The translations under genes and the position numbers were made by a program. The notes below the pieces were generated by a model, which saw only the letters and a list, made by a program, of their open reading frames with translations, was not told where the DNA came from and did not search any database. A DNA stretch of 57,921 nt from assembly GCF_014066305.1 (NCBI RefSeq), contig NW_023501138.1:1-57921 (forward strand), given 5' to 3'. Source of the DNA: Letharia columbiana. Lineage: Eukaryota; Ascomycota; Lecanoromycetes; Lecanorales; Parmeliaceae. Below are positions 11,018 through 22,749 of this stretch, one piece after another (position 1 is the stretch's first letter; each line of letters begins with the position of its first letter).

Positions 11018-12178
11018 ATGGCCTACAACAGCGGCTACAATCCAGATGCGCTTCCTGCGTGAGTTGTAGAGTCTCTACCTGGTCATGTCCAGTACTAAAA
11101 CTTACATCAGACACGCAGAGCCAGAACAGGTATATACCGCTCACCCCAGCTCCTCGTGCCGAGGCTGACCCAAGCCCCATTGACACAGGCAGCCCAAATC
11201 CTTTCCTCCCAACAACAACGCAAGCAATCAAACCCTTTGCATCCACCACCACCACGCCCCTACTCAAATTCCAATCCCCAACCCTACAACCTTCCTCAAT
11301 CGCAACCACAATACCAAAGCAAACCTCCTCCACCACTTCCCAAACCAGCCCAGCAACTGCAAACACAACCTCCGCCCCGCCTCTCCCCGAACAATTCCTA
11401 CAACAACACCCAATTCAACCAAAACGCCGCATCAACCCCCCCACCCCAAAATTACGGCTTCGGTCCTCCTCCACAATCTCACCATGGACGTCCACCACCT
11501 CCGTCTCGACCGCCTGGAACCCCCGCCCCTGGCGGTAGCAGCGCCGACGCGTCGCTTTTTCCGCTTTTCAAGGCAGTCGATACCGCGGGGGTAGGTCAGT
11601 TGACGGAGAGGGAGCTGGGGAAGGCTCTGGTCAATGGGGATTTTACGAGTTTTGATCCGCATACGGTTAAGATGATGATACGAATGTTTGATGCGGATAA
11701 GGATGGCAGTATAAGTTTTGAGGAGTTCTGGTACATTTGGCCTCTTTATGGTTATCCTATTGGGCAGAGCTGATATGTCGGCAGCGGCCTCTGGGGTTTC
11801 CTCGCTGCGTGGCGCGCCCTTTTCGATCGCTTTGATGAGGACGATAGCGGCTACATATCTTTCGATGAGTACTCGAAAGCGCTGGTTGCCTTTGGCTACA
11901 GGCTTTCTTCCGCCTTTGTCAATCTACTGTACACAACGTATGCCAGAAGCGGTGAAGATCGCATGAGCTTCGATTTGTTTGTGCAGAGTTGCATAATACT
12001 GAAGAGGATGACGGACGTGTTCAAGCGTTACGATGATGATAGAGACGGGTATATCACGTTGAGTTTTGAGGAATTTCTAACCGGTATGTAACTGCGCTTC
12101 GCAGAACGTGGGAAAATGTTATGGTCTTTGCGGACTACCCGCTGACACTTGAGGATAGAAATATTGCGTCAACGCTGA
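11018..12178 (+). CDS. PEF1: Penta-EF-hand calcium-binding protein (peflin/ALG-2-like)
   Basis: Four exons: 11018-11058, 11119-11730, 11785-12083 and 12159-12178, giving about 323 residues. The acceptor of exon 2 (11119, or 11125) is uncertain. The start MAYNSGYNPDALPA leads into about 140 residues rich in proline, glutamine and asparagine, as in peflin N-termini. EF-hand loops follow: FDADKDGSISFEEF, FDEDDSGYISFDEY and YDDDRDGYITLSFEEF, preceded by a degenerate first hand. Splicing joins SFEEF to CGLWGFLAAWRALFDRFD, the family's signature linker. PEF proteins bind Ca2+, dimerise through the last hand and act at membranes in secretion, repair or division; yeast Pef1 is needed for polarised growth. 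Cytosolic location is expected. Confidence 0.88.
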
Positions 12179-13763
12179 GCTAATAGGCCGGCCGGAGGTA
12201 ATGTTCAGTAAATTAAGCCAGGCGCTGGGACGGTCGTCTTTTCTTTAGACGAATTTTGGTGGCTTGGAAAAGCGGCATAGAGCCCAGCCAGTTAATGATA
12301 CCCCTTTCTAACTCTCTACTCATCCCCAAACCTCGCACGAAGCAACAGAAAACGGCACCAATTGCTCTATGGGCGGTGTTTCAGAATAACAGTCACCATT
12401 AGTCCGTCCCATACATGCCTTACATATATTCTTTTCGCAGAGCATGGTTGAGCATTTAACGCCATCGAAGATACGTGCGAGCCTTATGCCAAAACCAGTC
12501 TACCATTACTGCTGCTTTGAATGTGTTAGTAGCGCTTTCTCTCGAGGATCCTACTCTCGATTGAACCTTTTGGTCAATTGAAGCTCTCGGGCACAAAGTG
12601 TTTTGAAGACGGTCGATGGATCTCGATGTGAAGCAACTCAATCACAAGCCCGGCAGATCATTAGATTTGAAAGAACATAAGCTGAACCTCCTTGTCGAGA
12701 TCCTTTGGCACGAATATGGGTCAATCAAAGGAATCAGAATCGTCAGCGCTTACATCTTGTACAGGAAAATTCTGCAAAGGCACCACCAGCATTTCTGGGC
12801 TGGCTGGAGCTCTTTACCCATCCGTGATCAATTGCTTTAGGCTGAGATCAGTACTATGCGTTGTAAAAAGATGATGATGCACATGAGTGCTGATAGGAGA
12901 GAACGTATCCGCCGGACTTCAAGCAGAGGCCCAGAAATCTCAAACATTCAATTTGCTGTTCGGCCTCGTAGAAATCTTCGAATTGGCCCATTATGGTATA
13001 TGGAGGATGAGAGCAAGCGCTCGATCTATCTCTCTCTCATATCGTACGAGAACACAAATCGTGTCAAAACTCCAGCTTCAGGAAAGCCAGGCGGGTCAGA
13101 TATTGCCGACGTGATCAAGGAGATGCATCGTGCGGCGGACAGCTTTTCGGCGGTTTCTGCGAAACAAGGAACCTGAAGCCAAGGCCGTCGATTGGGCGTG
13201 GGTACAGAATGAGTTCTCATGGAGAGAGTTGGGACATGCATTGCTGGCGCAAGAATGCTTGCAACCTAATGACACAGAATTTACAGCCTCGGGGGATACA
13301 GCATGCGAAACTTTACTTCATCATTGAGCAGGGCGCTGGAAGATGAATATTTTGCATGTATGACACCAGCTTTTGTTTTAGCATGCCATGAAACCAAATG
13401 TTCAGCAACTTCCGAAGGCGATTCAGGCTGAACACTAACATTCGATACATTCTAATCCGAGACAAGCATCACTGCGACACCACTTTATCCTGAGTACAGT
13501 ACTTCACACAAAGAACTTACCGTCTGAATGGAGGATCCCTGCGGCTAGTTGCTCCAGACCTCTACACTCACACTGGAACGAATGCGCAACGTGCGTACCG
13601 AGGCGCAAAGTCGGGTAGAAGGAAGTTGAAACCAGCAAGCGCAGCGTTACGACAGCAAAGCCGTACCGACACTGCAGGCGCAAATCTCCACTAACAATGC
13701 TCACGCTCCTGCACAGCTCAGCGTCATGCTCCTCGGACTCAGCTTTGATGCCCCACAGACGCC
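12179..13763. other. 1.6-kb stretch without a firm gene
   Basis: Several medium frames occur on the plus strand at 12616-12840, 12856-13176 and 13130-13327. The last reads a helical, charged segment (NKEPEAKAVDWAWVQNEF) that could be a gene fragment. I could not join them with credible introns or recognise a family. This may be a decayed gene or noncoding sequence. Confidence 0.35.
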
Positions 13764-14312
13764 ATGACCTTCGCCGCCATCCTCTCCTGCCTGTCCCTCG
13801 CCATACTAGCCGCCTCGACTCCGCTCCAGCTCCTCAACCCCCAAATCCTCGCCACCACTTCCCTCGATCCAACCGTCTCATCGCTCAATCTCACCAACAC
13901 CAGCCTCACGGCAAGCACCAACTGCTTCATCCAACCGCACCACGCCGGCGCCCCCACCCTCCTCGAAACCAACTACCCCGACTGCCTCGTCGCCGTCACA
14001 TTGCTGCCCGCGGACAAAGCAGCCACGACGCCCTACACCTTCAGCCGCAGGCCGGACGCCGAGGTGCGCCTTCCTTACGCGAAATCGTTCCGGACCTGCA
14101 AGATCATCATCGACATCATGGACGAGTTTGAGACGGAGAGATTGAGGTGGCGGGACATCAGTGACACGTTGGAGGCCCCCAGAGGGGTTTTGAGGAAGTG
14201 TCTTGGGCAGAGCCCGTTGCCGCCGTTGGGGGGCAGGACGTCGGTGGGGGCTATGGGTGCCATGCAAGCGATTGTTGTTGGGCAGGCGTGGAAGCCTGGT
14301 GCTGTGGTTTGA
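13764..14312 (+). CDS. Small secreted cysteine-containing protein, unknown function
   Basis: Single exon, 182 residues. The N-terminus MTFAAILSCLSLAILAASTP is a clear signal peptide, with likely cleavage after residue 18 or so. The mature part has four cysteines, at about residues 53, 73, 112 and 145, enough for two disulfides. It also has N-glycosylation sequons in SLNLTNTSLT. The middle part (DKAATTPYTFSRRPDAEVRL) and the C-terminal part look like a conserved fungal secreted family, but I cannot name it. Small size, secretion and paired cysteines also fit an effector-type protein; this is inference only. It sits alone between gene-poor stretches. Confidence 0.65.
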   Translation: MTFAAILSCLSLAILAASTPLQLLNPQILATTSLDPTVSSLNLTNTSLTASTNCFIQPHHAGAPTLLETNYPDCLVAVTLLPADKAATTPYTFSRRPDAEVRLPYAKSFRTCKIIIDIMDEFETERLRWRDISDTLEAPRGVLRKCLGQSPLPPLGGRTSVGAMGAMQAIVVGQAWKPGAVV

Positions 14313-14493
14313 GTTAATTGGCCGGTGAGGAGCGCCCTTGGATGTATGGAACATTTAATCATGGTGACGATTTTCTTTTTACCGCCACTGCTCATGCATC
14401 ACTGAATGCAGTGCGGTTTTTGCAGAGGTGAGGGGCCAAGAAAGTAGCAGTTCGAGCTGTACGGATCCTTGATATATCGACTACTTAAGGCTT

Positions 14494-14739
14494 AATGAAG
14501 AGGTTCCGTTGCAATTTCATGCTCGATATGAATTGAATTCAATCATAAACGACAGGTGTTCCGGGATGTTACCCAAAATCGGCCTAACAGGGAAATTCAG
14601 CAGGCGAGGTGTCAAAGCGGTATATCATAAATCCTTGGGTTTTCGACAAGATGGGCATCAACGAGGAGGTTTCTTCGCAATTCAATGCTTAATGGAGCGA
14701 ACCCCAATCATTAACGACAGATATTTCCGAGATGCTAAC
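14494..14739. repeat. Diverged direct repeat of about 80 bp
   Basis: Two similar blocks lie at about 14494-14573 and 14661-14739. Both run from GA(A/G)GAGGTT through AATCAT(A/T)AACGACAG to GATGYTAMCC, with roughly 70-75% identity by eye. The second block overlaps the end of the NACHT-ankyrin pseudogene frame. They may be repeat units from that gene's C-terminal part or an old local duplication. Confidence 0.5.
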
Positions 14740-17700
14740 CAAGGAGAAGTGAAAGCTGGGGGCGCTGAAACCCGCCTGCATCGGTCCTTTCCGAGCAGCT
14801 CTCTCCATAACCTCCTGAGTGACGTTGATCTCGCCAACTCGACGCTGTAACAGCAGAACCACCCCTAGGCCGAATGTGTCATTTCCTGCAGCTTCTACTA
14901 GCAGAGGGTTCACAATGTCAAGAAGGTTCACCCTGTCCAATAGCAGTCCCACTAATTGGTCGCCAAATGAACGGTTGCTAGCCGCTGCCAGCAGAACTTT
15001 AGCTTTCCCTGTGATCTCCAAGCCTTCGAGTCGGTCCAGTAGGAGCTGCAACGTTTTCTCCGATGCCAGGTGGCTCATCATTGCCTCCAGCACTTCCTCT
15101 GTCATTTCCCAATCTCTTCCCGAGAACAATTCGAACAATTCGTCTCTAGGGCCTATTCTTGCTGCGGTCACGAGAACGTCTTCTGTGATCAGAACATCCT
15201 CTGCATGTTCTAGCAACCGCTTCAAGATACCCGGTCCCTCGAATGCGGACTTTGCAGCGATTATCATCATTTCAGTCATTTCTTCCATGGTCATCCAATT
15301 TTCGGCCTCGCCTAAGAGCAAGCTCATCATCTTTGCTCCTTCAAGATTGTTCCCTGCAGCGCACCTCACCACTGGGCCGGTAATTACACCACCTCGATCG
15401 AATAGCAGCCGCAAAGTTGACGCGGTGCCGTTGGCAGTTGCTTTATTCACAAGAGTCTGCGACATCTGGTACCCGTTATCCAGCAGCAAGCCCAAAATCT
15501 TTTCATTGCAGTTCTCTATCGCTCTGTTGATGGCTTCTGTCAATATCCTACCGGAACCACCCCGATCAAGCAACAAACCCAAAATCTTCTCATTCTGGTT
15601 CAAAACACCAGCGTTAAAGATGTCACTTGTTATCTCACGAGAATCATCTCGACCAAGCAGCAATTGCATAACCTTTTCGTCGCCCGATATTGCGATTGCT
15701 CGCATTATGTTGGGGTAAATTTGGAGATATTTTTTATCTAAAAGCCGTATCATGACCTCCATATTGCCCTCGTGCCCGGCCTGCTCAAGGATCAGGTCCC
15801 AAGAGATTCCGGCATCGTCAGTTTGAGGCAGTAATGAATCAAATCTGCTTCCGGAACAGAATTTTGCGGCATACTCGAGAAGGGTCTGTGATACCTCTGA
15901 AGCTTTATACCTTGCCATCAATCTTTCCACTATCTCCTTCCCTTCTTCCCAGTAATTGACCAACTCGTCGACCAATGTTGTAACTTTTTAATTTTGCTCT
16001 CGCGGAGTACCCAGTCCAGGGTGTCAGGGTCCGTTTCCAGTGCCACTAGAGCCACCAGATATAAAGAAATTTCATCCTCACTACGGTTGCTCAGAAGTAG
16101 CTTGAGCGCCTCGCCTTTGTTATGTTCAGCCGCTAGACGGCTTCTCTTTTTGGGGTTAACATCTCGCAAAATCCGTAAGCACATGCAACATAATAAACCC
16201 TGTCTTCGGGCTTACAATCGAATCTGGGGTCTAGATAAAACCGAAGATTACCGTCCTGTATCCTGCGCTAATTAGACTGTATCCATATGTCCAACGGCGA
16301 GAGATCATCAGATGCATCAGAGAGGAAAAAGCGAAAGGCTCCCTCGAAACGAGAATTGCTTTTCCTCCCTTCCTCTCCGATCAACCGGCAATGTCTGGCC
16401 CAGAAAATCGTAGCCTAATTATGGAAACCTCCCAACAATTCCGCGGTAGATGCAACTTTCCCACGAAGATCAAGGGCGTAATGATGTTGCCGGAAAGCCT
16501 CTGCAACTGACCAGTTTGATGAACCGATGAATTGTAACAAGCAGGTCTCGGCTGCAAGGAGATGACACGAATTTGCCATATACTCAGCTCGCTTCTCGAG
16601 GAACTCTCACACCGAAAGATGAGCAAACCTAAATACATCCGAACCGTTGTCGAACACAACGAAGTTATGACAAAGGTCGAGGACATGTTCCTTTGTAAGC
16701 TCTTCAGTGGGAACAGTATACATTGCTACAGCAGTGCAAAATTCCGAGGATTTCATTTGCCTTTGCGCACAGAGCAACCATTTCATTATGTTGCTGATGA
16801 TAGACTGGCCGACCTCGCCTAGGTACTTCAGCAGATTATTCTCGTAGGCCTCCAGGTAAAGTTGCTCCAGTTTGGGTGGTAGTCGCCCCAATCTTGCTCG
16901 GACATCTTGATCTAGCTTCATCGTGCAAAGCATTTCCAATTACAGACTCGCCCATCTGAACATGCCATCAGCGCCTCTACTAACTGCATCAATAATCAAA
17001 ACTTTCAGTGCCTCCTTGGCATGGTTGTTGCGCAACAAACGTCGCTTTTTGATTAGTTTGTCGGTTTCTTCCCTGACAAAGACCTCGATATCCCCTGATT
17101 TTCTGCTGGAAACAAGATCAAGATGTGGATAGTCCCGAAGCGTGCATACGATATCTTGGTCGTCACGACTCGATAGAAACACTTTCACTAGCCCAAACGA
17201 ATTTTTTTGCAGCAGACTTTCGATCCCGTCTAGGAGCATCTCCCGCTTTTCGGGATCACATTCGTCGAGAGCGTCGATGACAATGGTCGTCATGGAATAA
17301 TGTTCTACCAACTTGGTAATGAGATCACAGCTCTCTTCTATTTGAAGACCCCGAGAGCTGAATCCTTGACCTTTCCTCTCGTACTTCTCGATGACTGGAG
17401 GCAAAAGCGGAAGTCCAGGCTCTGCGCACGAAAGCTGTCTGACGATGCTGGAAATTATGGCAGCTGGATTGTATCCTTCGGGTTCAGCGGCATTTCGGGA
17501 GCAATAGAAGTAGACTGGGGGTGGGCTGTTTCCAGCCTCGAACCTTCTCACTGCGTCTTCGATTACAATAGACACGAGTGTGCTTTTTCCGGCGCCGGCT
17601 TTCCCGTGAAGCCGAAGGAGAGACGATGTGCTTCCTTGGTGCCATTCTGCGTATATTGGATCCTCGAGTACCCATTTGCCCGTACCAGCAAGAATATTCT

Positions 17701-18580
17701 TCGAAATCTGCTCATGATGTTCCAGGTAAGGCTGTGGGGAAATCCACCGTAAGATCTCGTAGCGCTTAGAGTTGTCCAAATGGTCTTTCGTTACCATTGA
17801 GCTGGCTACTCAATCGAATTATGTGTCCATCTATGGTACGGAGGAGCTCTATAAGCTCTGCATGCCTCTCGGAATGACCGACTGAGAGTGCCTCGAGAGA
17901 GTTGCTGAAATTGTTTTGGTTCTCTCCATCCAAGATAGCAGCGCAACGATCCACATTGGACTGCTCAAGGTCTATTTTTCTGGCAATACTTGCAAATTCG
18001 TCTTCCGTGACGAAGACACTCCTTGATACGCGTTTCGGCGAGCTCTGATCGAAGAAGCTTTTAGCTTTCGATTGATATACAAGTATCGTCGAGTACAACC
18101 GAACGAGCGCATTTTCAAGCTCTATTGAAGCCTTTGATGTACGACGTAAATAGATGTCCTCAAAGATCGCATATCGCTCTATCATTCGTGAGATTGATTC
18201 CGCGCCTTCGACGACAAAGTCAAACTTGACAATGTCACCAACAGCAACCTGTAAGATGAAGCGAACTCCCGCCCAAGGAAGCGCAGCATGTCCAGGGCCA
18301 TATTGCACGACAGTATCTCCAATCTGTTTGAACATGTTGATCCAGATAACCATCTTGTTGAAAATATCCCGCAAAAAAATGTTCTCACCGTTACGACCAC
18401 GCCTACTGAACTGCCATCTTTTTTTGATGCATTGCTCTTTGGCGCTCTCTCTGTGAGCACCTGGAGGTCTGAAAGGATGTCCAGTCTATATTGGCCATCA
18501 TAGAAAGCGAGCTGTTGGCGATCGCTTTTGGTCAACTTCTCTAGGGCGGCTGCCCAAAGATCTTTGCTCGATGTAGGCAT
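14689..18580 (-). pseudogene. NACHT-ankyrin STAND (NLR-like) pseudogene
   Basis: Read on the minus strand. Order: an N-terminal helical domain typical of fungal NWD/NACHT proteins (MPTSSKDLWAAALEKL at 18580; AALPWAGVRFILQ), then LRWISPQPYLEHH, the P-loop GKAGAGKST, Walker B TTIVIDALDECD, FAHLSV, and an ankyrin-like tail with repeated LGLLLDRGG/EKILGLLLD units. NACHT STAND NTPases are signal switches in fungal heterokaryon incompatibility. The gene is broken. In-frame stops lie at 16940-16942 (TAA), 16607-16609 (TGA), 16415-16417 (TAG) and 16268-16270 (TAG). Each is one C-to-T change from CAA, CGA, CAG and CAG. Frame changes occur near 18445, 17790, 16150 and 15985, mostly in short runs. Family proteins place Gln or Arg at the first two stops (FRWASLQ; FAHLSVREFL). 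It is therefore very probably non-functional. Confidence 0.88.
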
Positions 18581-18837
18581 GCCAATCTCGAGAGCTTTCT
18601 TTTACCAGTTCTTGACTCTCAGGCGGCTGGTCAGCCTTGGGCCAAAAGTAAAAGCCGAAAATGTCTTAGACAGGATGGTAGGGTTCGTGAATGGCCAGCC
18701 TTACGCACGTACCAATTACTTCACCTTGAAGCGCGAGTCGCAAATCCATATTTGTGACAGTGGAGAAGGACCACGAACCAGGTCGATGAAGAGGGAAAAA
18801 TGCATTTTCTAAACAAGGAGCACATGTCATATAATTT

Positions 18838-19428
18838 CTAGCATCTCTCTCCTTGGGGCACTGGTGCATCCACCCCGTTCAGTAGAATGCAAGTGTAAGC
18901 GTACACACCAACATATTGTATCAGCGCTGCCGTACCTTCCTTCCCAAAAGCGTGCTCTGCCCGCTTCCAATTAGCTTCGGTCATCGGACCCTGCTTATGT
19001 GAAAGCTCTATAGCCACGTCAAAGGCAACGTTTCCTTGCTCATCAAGAGCATTGTCTCCAAAAGGCTTCTTCCCACTCTTCACACTTCCGATCTGAGCCG
19101 CCGTGAGGCTTGTAAAGGCGGCAACCCGTTCATGTGCATACAGTTCGTACTTGGATTGGAATCTGCTTCCCGTCGCTAAAATGGCGACTTCTCGTGCTGA
19201 ACCCGGCAGACCTGGGAGCTTCCCTAGCTCAACGACGAGCTTGAAGAATGGATCGACGAGGGTGGGTGTGAAGAGCAGAGGAGCAAATGGACCTATAAAG
19301 GCACCATCTTCATTTTTGTAGAGGAATTTGTCGCCGAATACGCTCGAACAGATCTCCGACGCTTCGTCGTAAGCTTTATGCTGGTCGGCAGTGAGGGAGG
19401 ATGGCGCAATTGGAGAGTATCGAGACAT
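18838..19428 (-). CDS. Carboxymuconolactone decarboxylase-like (AhpD-fold) protein
   Basis: Single exon, 196 residues, from the ATG at 19428. The segment ELGKLPGLPGSAREVAILATGSRFQSKYELYAHERVA matches the helical core of the CMD/AhpD family, in which substrate or peroxide chemistry occurs around a His in the YxxxxH region (here YELYAHE). The two-cysteine CxxC motif of true AhpD peroxidase partners is absent, so simple alkylhydroperoxidase activity is unlikely. The C-terminal part (YVGVYAYTCILLNGVDAPVPQG) matches fungal members of unknown role. It is probably cytosolic. No partner gene is obvious; its neighbour on the left is the NACHT pseudogene. Confidence 0.82.
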   Translation of the reverse strand: MSRYSPIAPSSLTADQHKAYDEASEICSSVFGDKFLYKNEDGAFIGPFAPLLFTPTLVDPFFKLVVELGKLPGLPGSAREVAILATGSRFQSKYELYAHERVAAFTSLTAAQIGSVKSGKKPFGDNALDEQGNVAFDVAIELSHKQGPMTEANWKRAEHAFGKEGTAALIQYVGVYAYTCILLNGVDAPVPQGERC

Positions 19429-20933
19429 TCTGGAGATGGATTCGAGTGTTCGTCTGGAGATTTGCGAAAAGCGGAAGTGGAGGATAGCGACGTCTATGAG
19501 TAGTCAAGCCGGAAAGATCCCGTCGTTGCGTCATGGCTACCATCATGAAAGCAAGATTTGCACTCCTAACAGTGTCAGCAGTGCCCAATGGGTAGGGTTC
19601 AAAGGTTTATCGCGTAATACCATTACAGGCTAATGCTATAGGCAAAGACAGCAGGCAGAGTCATATCGCGGTGTAAGAGAATGAAGCAAAAGTCATGCAT
19701 AGAGGGTGAAAGCTCTTAATGGAATTGTAGAGATCCTACAGTTGCCAGGAAATAGTGGCGATTTTCTCGAACTTTTTTCAGAACCCGTCATTTTGTTTGC
19801 AAGGGAGAAATGGTAGTATTTGTACAAGTCAGGCGCAGTGCCAGCAGAAAGTGACATTTTTCGTAAACATTCCCCAAAAATCTATTCCTGTTGAAGATCC
19901 TTGATAGGAAGAGTCGATTTGTTTTGATCGATATCCACAAAAAGATGCGCAAAAGACATTCTCTCTGTGCATGACTTTTGCTGCTCTTATAATCCTTAGG
20001 CGCGCGATAGAAGGCTGCTACGAGTAGTCCCGATCGGGACGGGTCTCTATAAAAACCGCATTCTCAACCCTACCACACAAAAAATTGTGGAAGATACTGC
20101 CACAAGAGGCATGAGTGATACAGTAGCATTCTCTAGGTATATATGTTGTTGTCTCCCTTTGTAAGAACTACCGCGAGCCTTCGTCTACGCGCACAGTGCT
20201 CCTGAGTCCGCACCAAGCCTTGCTCGTCAGGCAACCAGGTGTCTGCTGCCCACAAAACCTAACGACTACACAGGAGTACTCTTCCAGCAAATTGTAAGAT
20301 GTGTAAATGCTGCATTGTACTGGTTTAGCTGTGGTTCTGTGGAGGGGCGAAGAGCCCTTCCCAATGATCTCACACCTCACCTCGATCTTGCTGATGTGTT
20401 GTGCAATACTGCATCGCAAACCCAATATTGTCTCAACCTTCGGAGCTAAAGTACTTGTCCTAAAAATATATATAATCGTGAGGACTGTTTCTCAGGGATG
20501 TTTCTACCCAACTCTTAGGGTCTAAGGATCTTCTCCTTGTCCTCAATAGTGAATGCTTTGCTTACAATTAGCCGCTAGCCGCCCGAGACGCTACGCCCTA
20601 CGAAGCTCCAAGGGTTTTGGAAGTGATGGCTGTCTTCAAGATCAACACCTCTGTGTTCCGGTAAAGCCGTTGTCGTGTAAAGCAGGAAAAGGCACATTTG
20701 CATCAGAGAAGTCTCTTCACCTAAGACAGACTGCTTGACAACCTGGTAAGCAGTATCGATTTGGTCTCTAGAGGTAGAGTTTGCTGAGGTGATCGGACAG
20801 CTCTCGACATCATCATCAAGTCCCAAATGAGAACCTCTCTTTAGGGAGACAGACCATTCGAGAGGCTGGTAAGCAGGTCAAAAACTCTTGCATGAGAGGA
20901 CGTATTAACAAGCCTTCACAGCTTCGGACAAAA
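19429..20933. other. 1.5-kb gene-poor stretch
   Basis: No credible gene. Short frames occur on both strands, for example 20575-20826 minus, without family resemblance. A TATA-like CTATAAAAA lies at about 20046 but no gene follows it closely. Confidence 0.4.
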
Positions 20934-22749
20934 ATGGCGCCTGTGGTCCTGAACGATGTTGCTATGTTTGATTTTGACCCAACGGCGGTCCCTCACCTCC
21001 CTGCTGAAGTATTGAACATTGTTGTCGCTTTCATGGACATTGCCACCATTAAAGCAACACGCTTGACAAGCAGATTCATGGCAGATGCCTTAGCTCCGTT
21101 TGTCCTTGACAAAGTCTGGATCTCACCAGCTAAGGAGGATCAGACTAAGCTGAGAGAGATTTCGCAACACCCTACTGCACGCTTGATCGTTCGGGAGATA
21201 GCGTATGACAGCACTGTCTATTGTGGAAGCCTTTTCAAGCTATCCGACTATATGAAGGTATGTCATTTATGTGACTTCTTCCTGTTCGGGACTTCAGTCC
21301 GTCTCGCGAGACTTGTTTTGCAGGCTGGAAAAGGGCATCTTCCCTGACCTTCTCGCTAGACTTGTCTGACAACTTGAGGCTGTGCTATGGAATCGCGAAC
21401 TTTGTCTCTTGTTGTGCACCCCAGACTAGTCTTAGCCGTCGACTTGATTTTTTGCAAAATTCATGCTAACTGGAAATCAACATCAGGCCTTAGGTACGAG
21501 CAACACTCTCGCCAATTCAACCTATCATCATGGTCGGTTCGGAAATACCTCACCGGTGACATACATCGCAGCGGCAGTGAAACGTGGTCACAATGTTTTC
21601 CAACAGTATTACAGCGAACAACGGGAACTCAGCCTGAGCTATCAATGCCAGCATTTCACCAGAACGGGCATGGAAAGGATAGACCTACCAGGGATTAGAG
21701 GCCGTGGCAACCTACCAGAGCGGCTTGCCAGCATTGATCGGACCGGTCTGTCTGAAGTCATACAAGACATGAGCGTAATCCCTTCCCTTCTCGAATATTT
21801 CGCTACAGATCTCCGATGCCTCCTAGAAACCCTTCCGCTTCTGCCAAACGTTCGACGCTTCACGATCTCCGATCAACGATGGGTAAAAGATCAGCGCAGA
21901 AGGTGGACGTGTCTTCCTGACGAAGCTGGTGCTTTTCCAAGGGACAAGTCTTTCATGATTCAGAGAAGACGTGATACCGGTAACCGTCTCGGTTATGATG
22001 CTGTGATCCTCGATCCCAGACCATGGCCCAGCAGCCAGGACAAATTACCCAGAGGCAGTCATCTTCCAACATGGTACCGTGGCTTCTGGATCCTGACGCA
22101 AGTGGCATCAATGCTCAAATACGAGCAACTCAAGTCTTTCACGATCGATGCCGACGGCTACAGAAACAGCAGCGGCATCTCCCACACCGTGCTCCGCGCC
22201 ATTGACCCCATAAAGCTACAGCACACAGTCAACGCCTTCAAATACCTCACTACTCTCAAGATGGAGATCAACACGCACGAGAAAGATCCTTGGACAGACT
22301 TCCCTGCCACTCTTGCCGGCGGGAACATAGCGAAGATGCTGTGCGCGGCCGAGCGCCTTCGAAGCTTGGACCTGGCATTCGATTCCGCCGAAACCCAGAT
22401 CACAGATCTGGACACTCTGGTTGGAAAGGACCACATCTGGCCACAGCTGAAAGCTTTGACCCTCACCAATATGTGCTTAAATGGGGATCAGTGGGCGGAA
22501 TTCCTAACTCGGCAGGGCGGAGTGCTGCAAGAATTGTCCATGATCGAGATATCCTTTTGGGATCCCGACAACTCACGGCGCATGATGTTTACCACGATTG
22601 AAGCCATGGCACTCGAGTATTTCTTCATCGTTTTTTCCAGTGAAGGAAATGCAACAGAGGCTCCCTGCCTGAAAACCGGAGGCGTTTCTGGCCGTGCAGA
22701 AATCAAGCGTATCGCGCGGGCCATTGCGGCTGGTGAGATGTCGCTGTGA
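20934..22749 (+). CDS. F-box protein
   Basis: Two exons, 20934-21257 and 21487-22749, join AAG to GCC in frame, giving 528 residues. The 229-nt intron is long for this window, so a small extra exon within it is possible. The ATG at 20934 (MAPVVLNDVAMFDFDP) leads into an F-box: VPHLPAEVLNIVVAFMDIAT, residues about 15-60. F-box proteins link substrates to SCF ubiquitin ligases through Skp1. The remaining 450 residues contain leucine-rich, LRR-like segments (ERLRSLDLAF, WPQLKALTLTNMCL) that may bind the substrate. This is one of a large, variable fungal family; the target is unknown. Start and stop are clean. Confidence 0.78.

Noticed and set aside
14819..15718. 299-codon plus-strand frame opposite the ankyrin-type tail
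   Set aside because: Ser-rich shadow; the minus strand shows the repeat pattern of the STAND protein.
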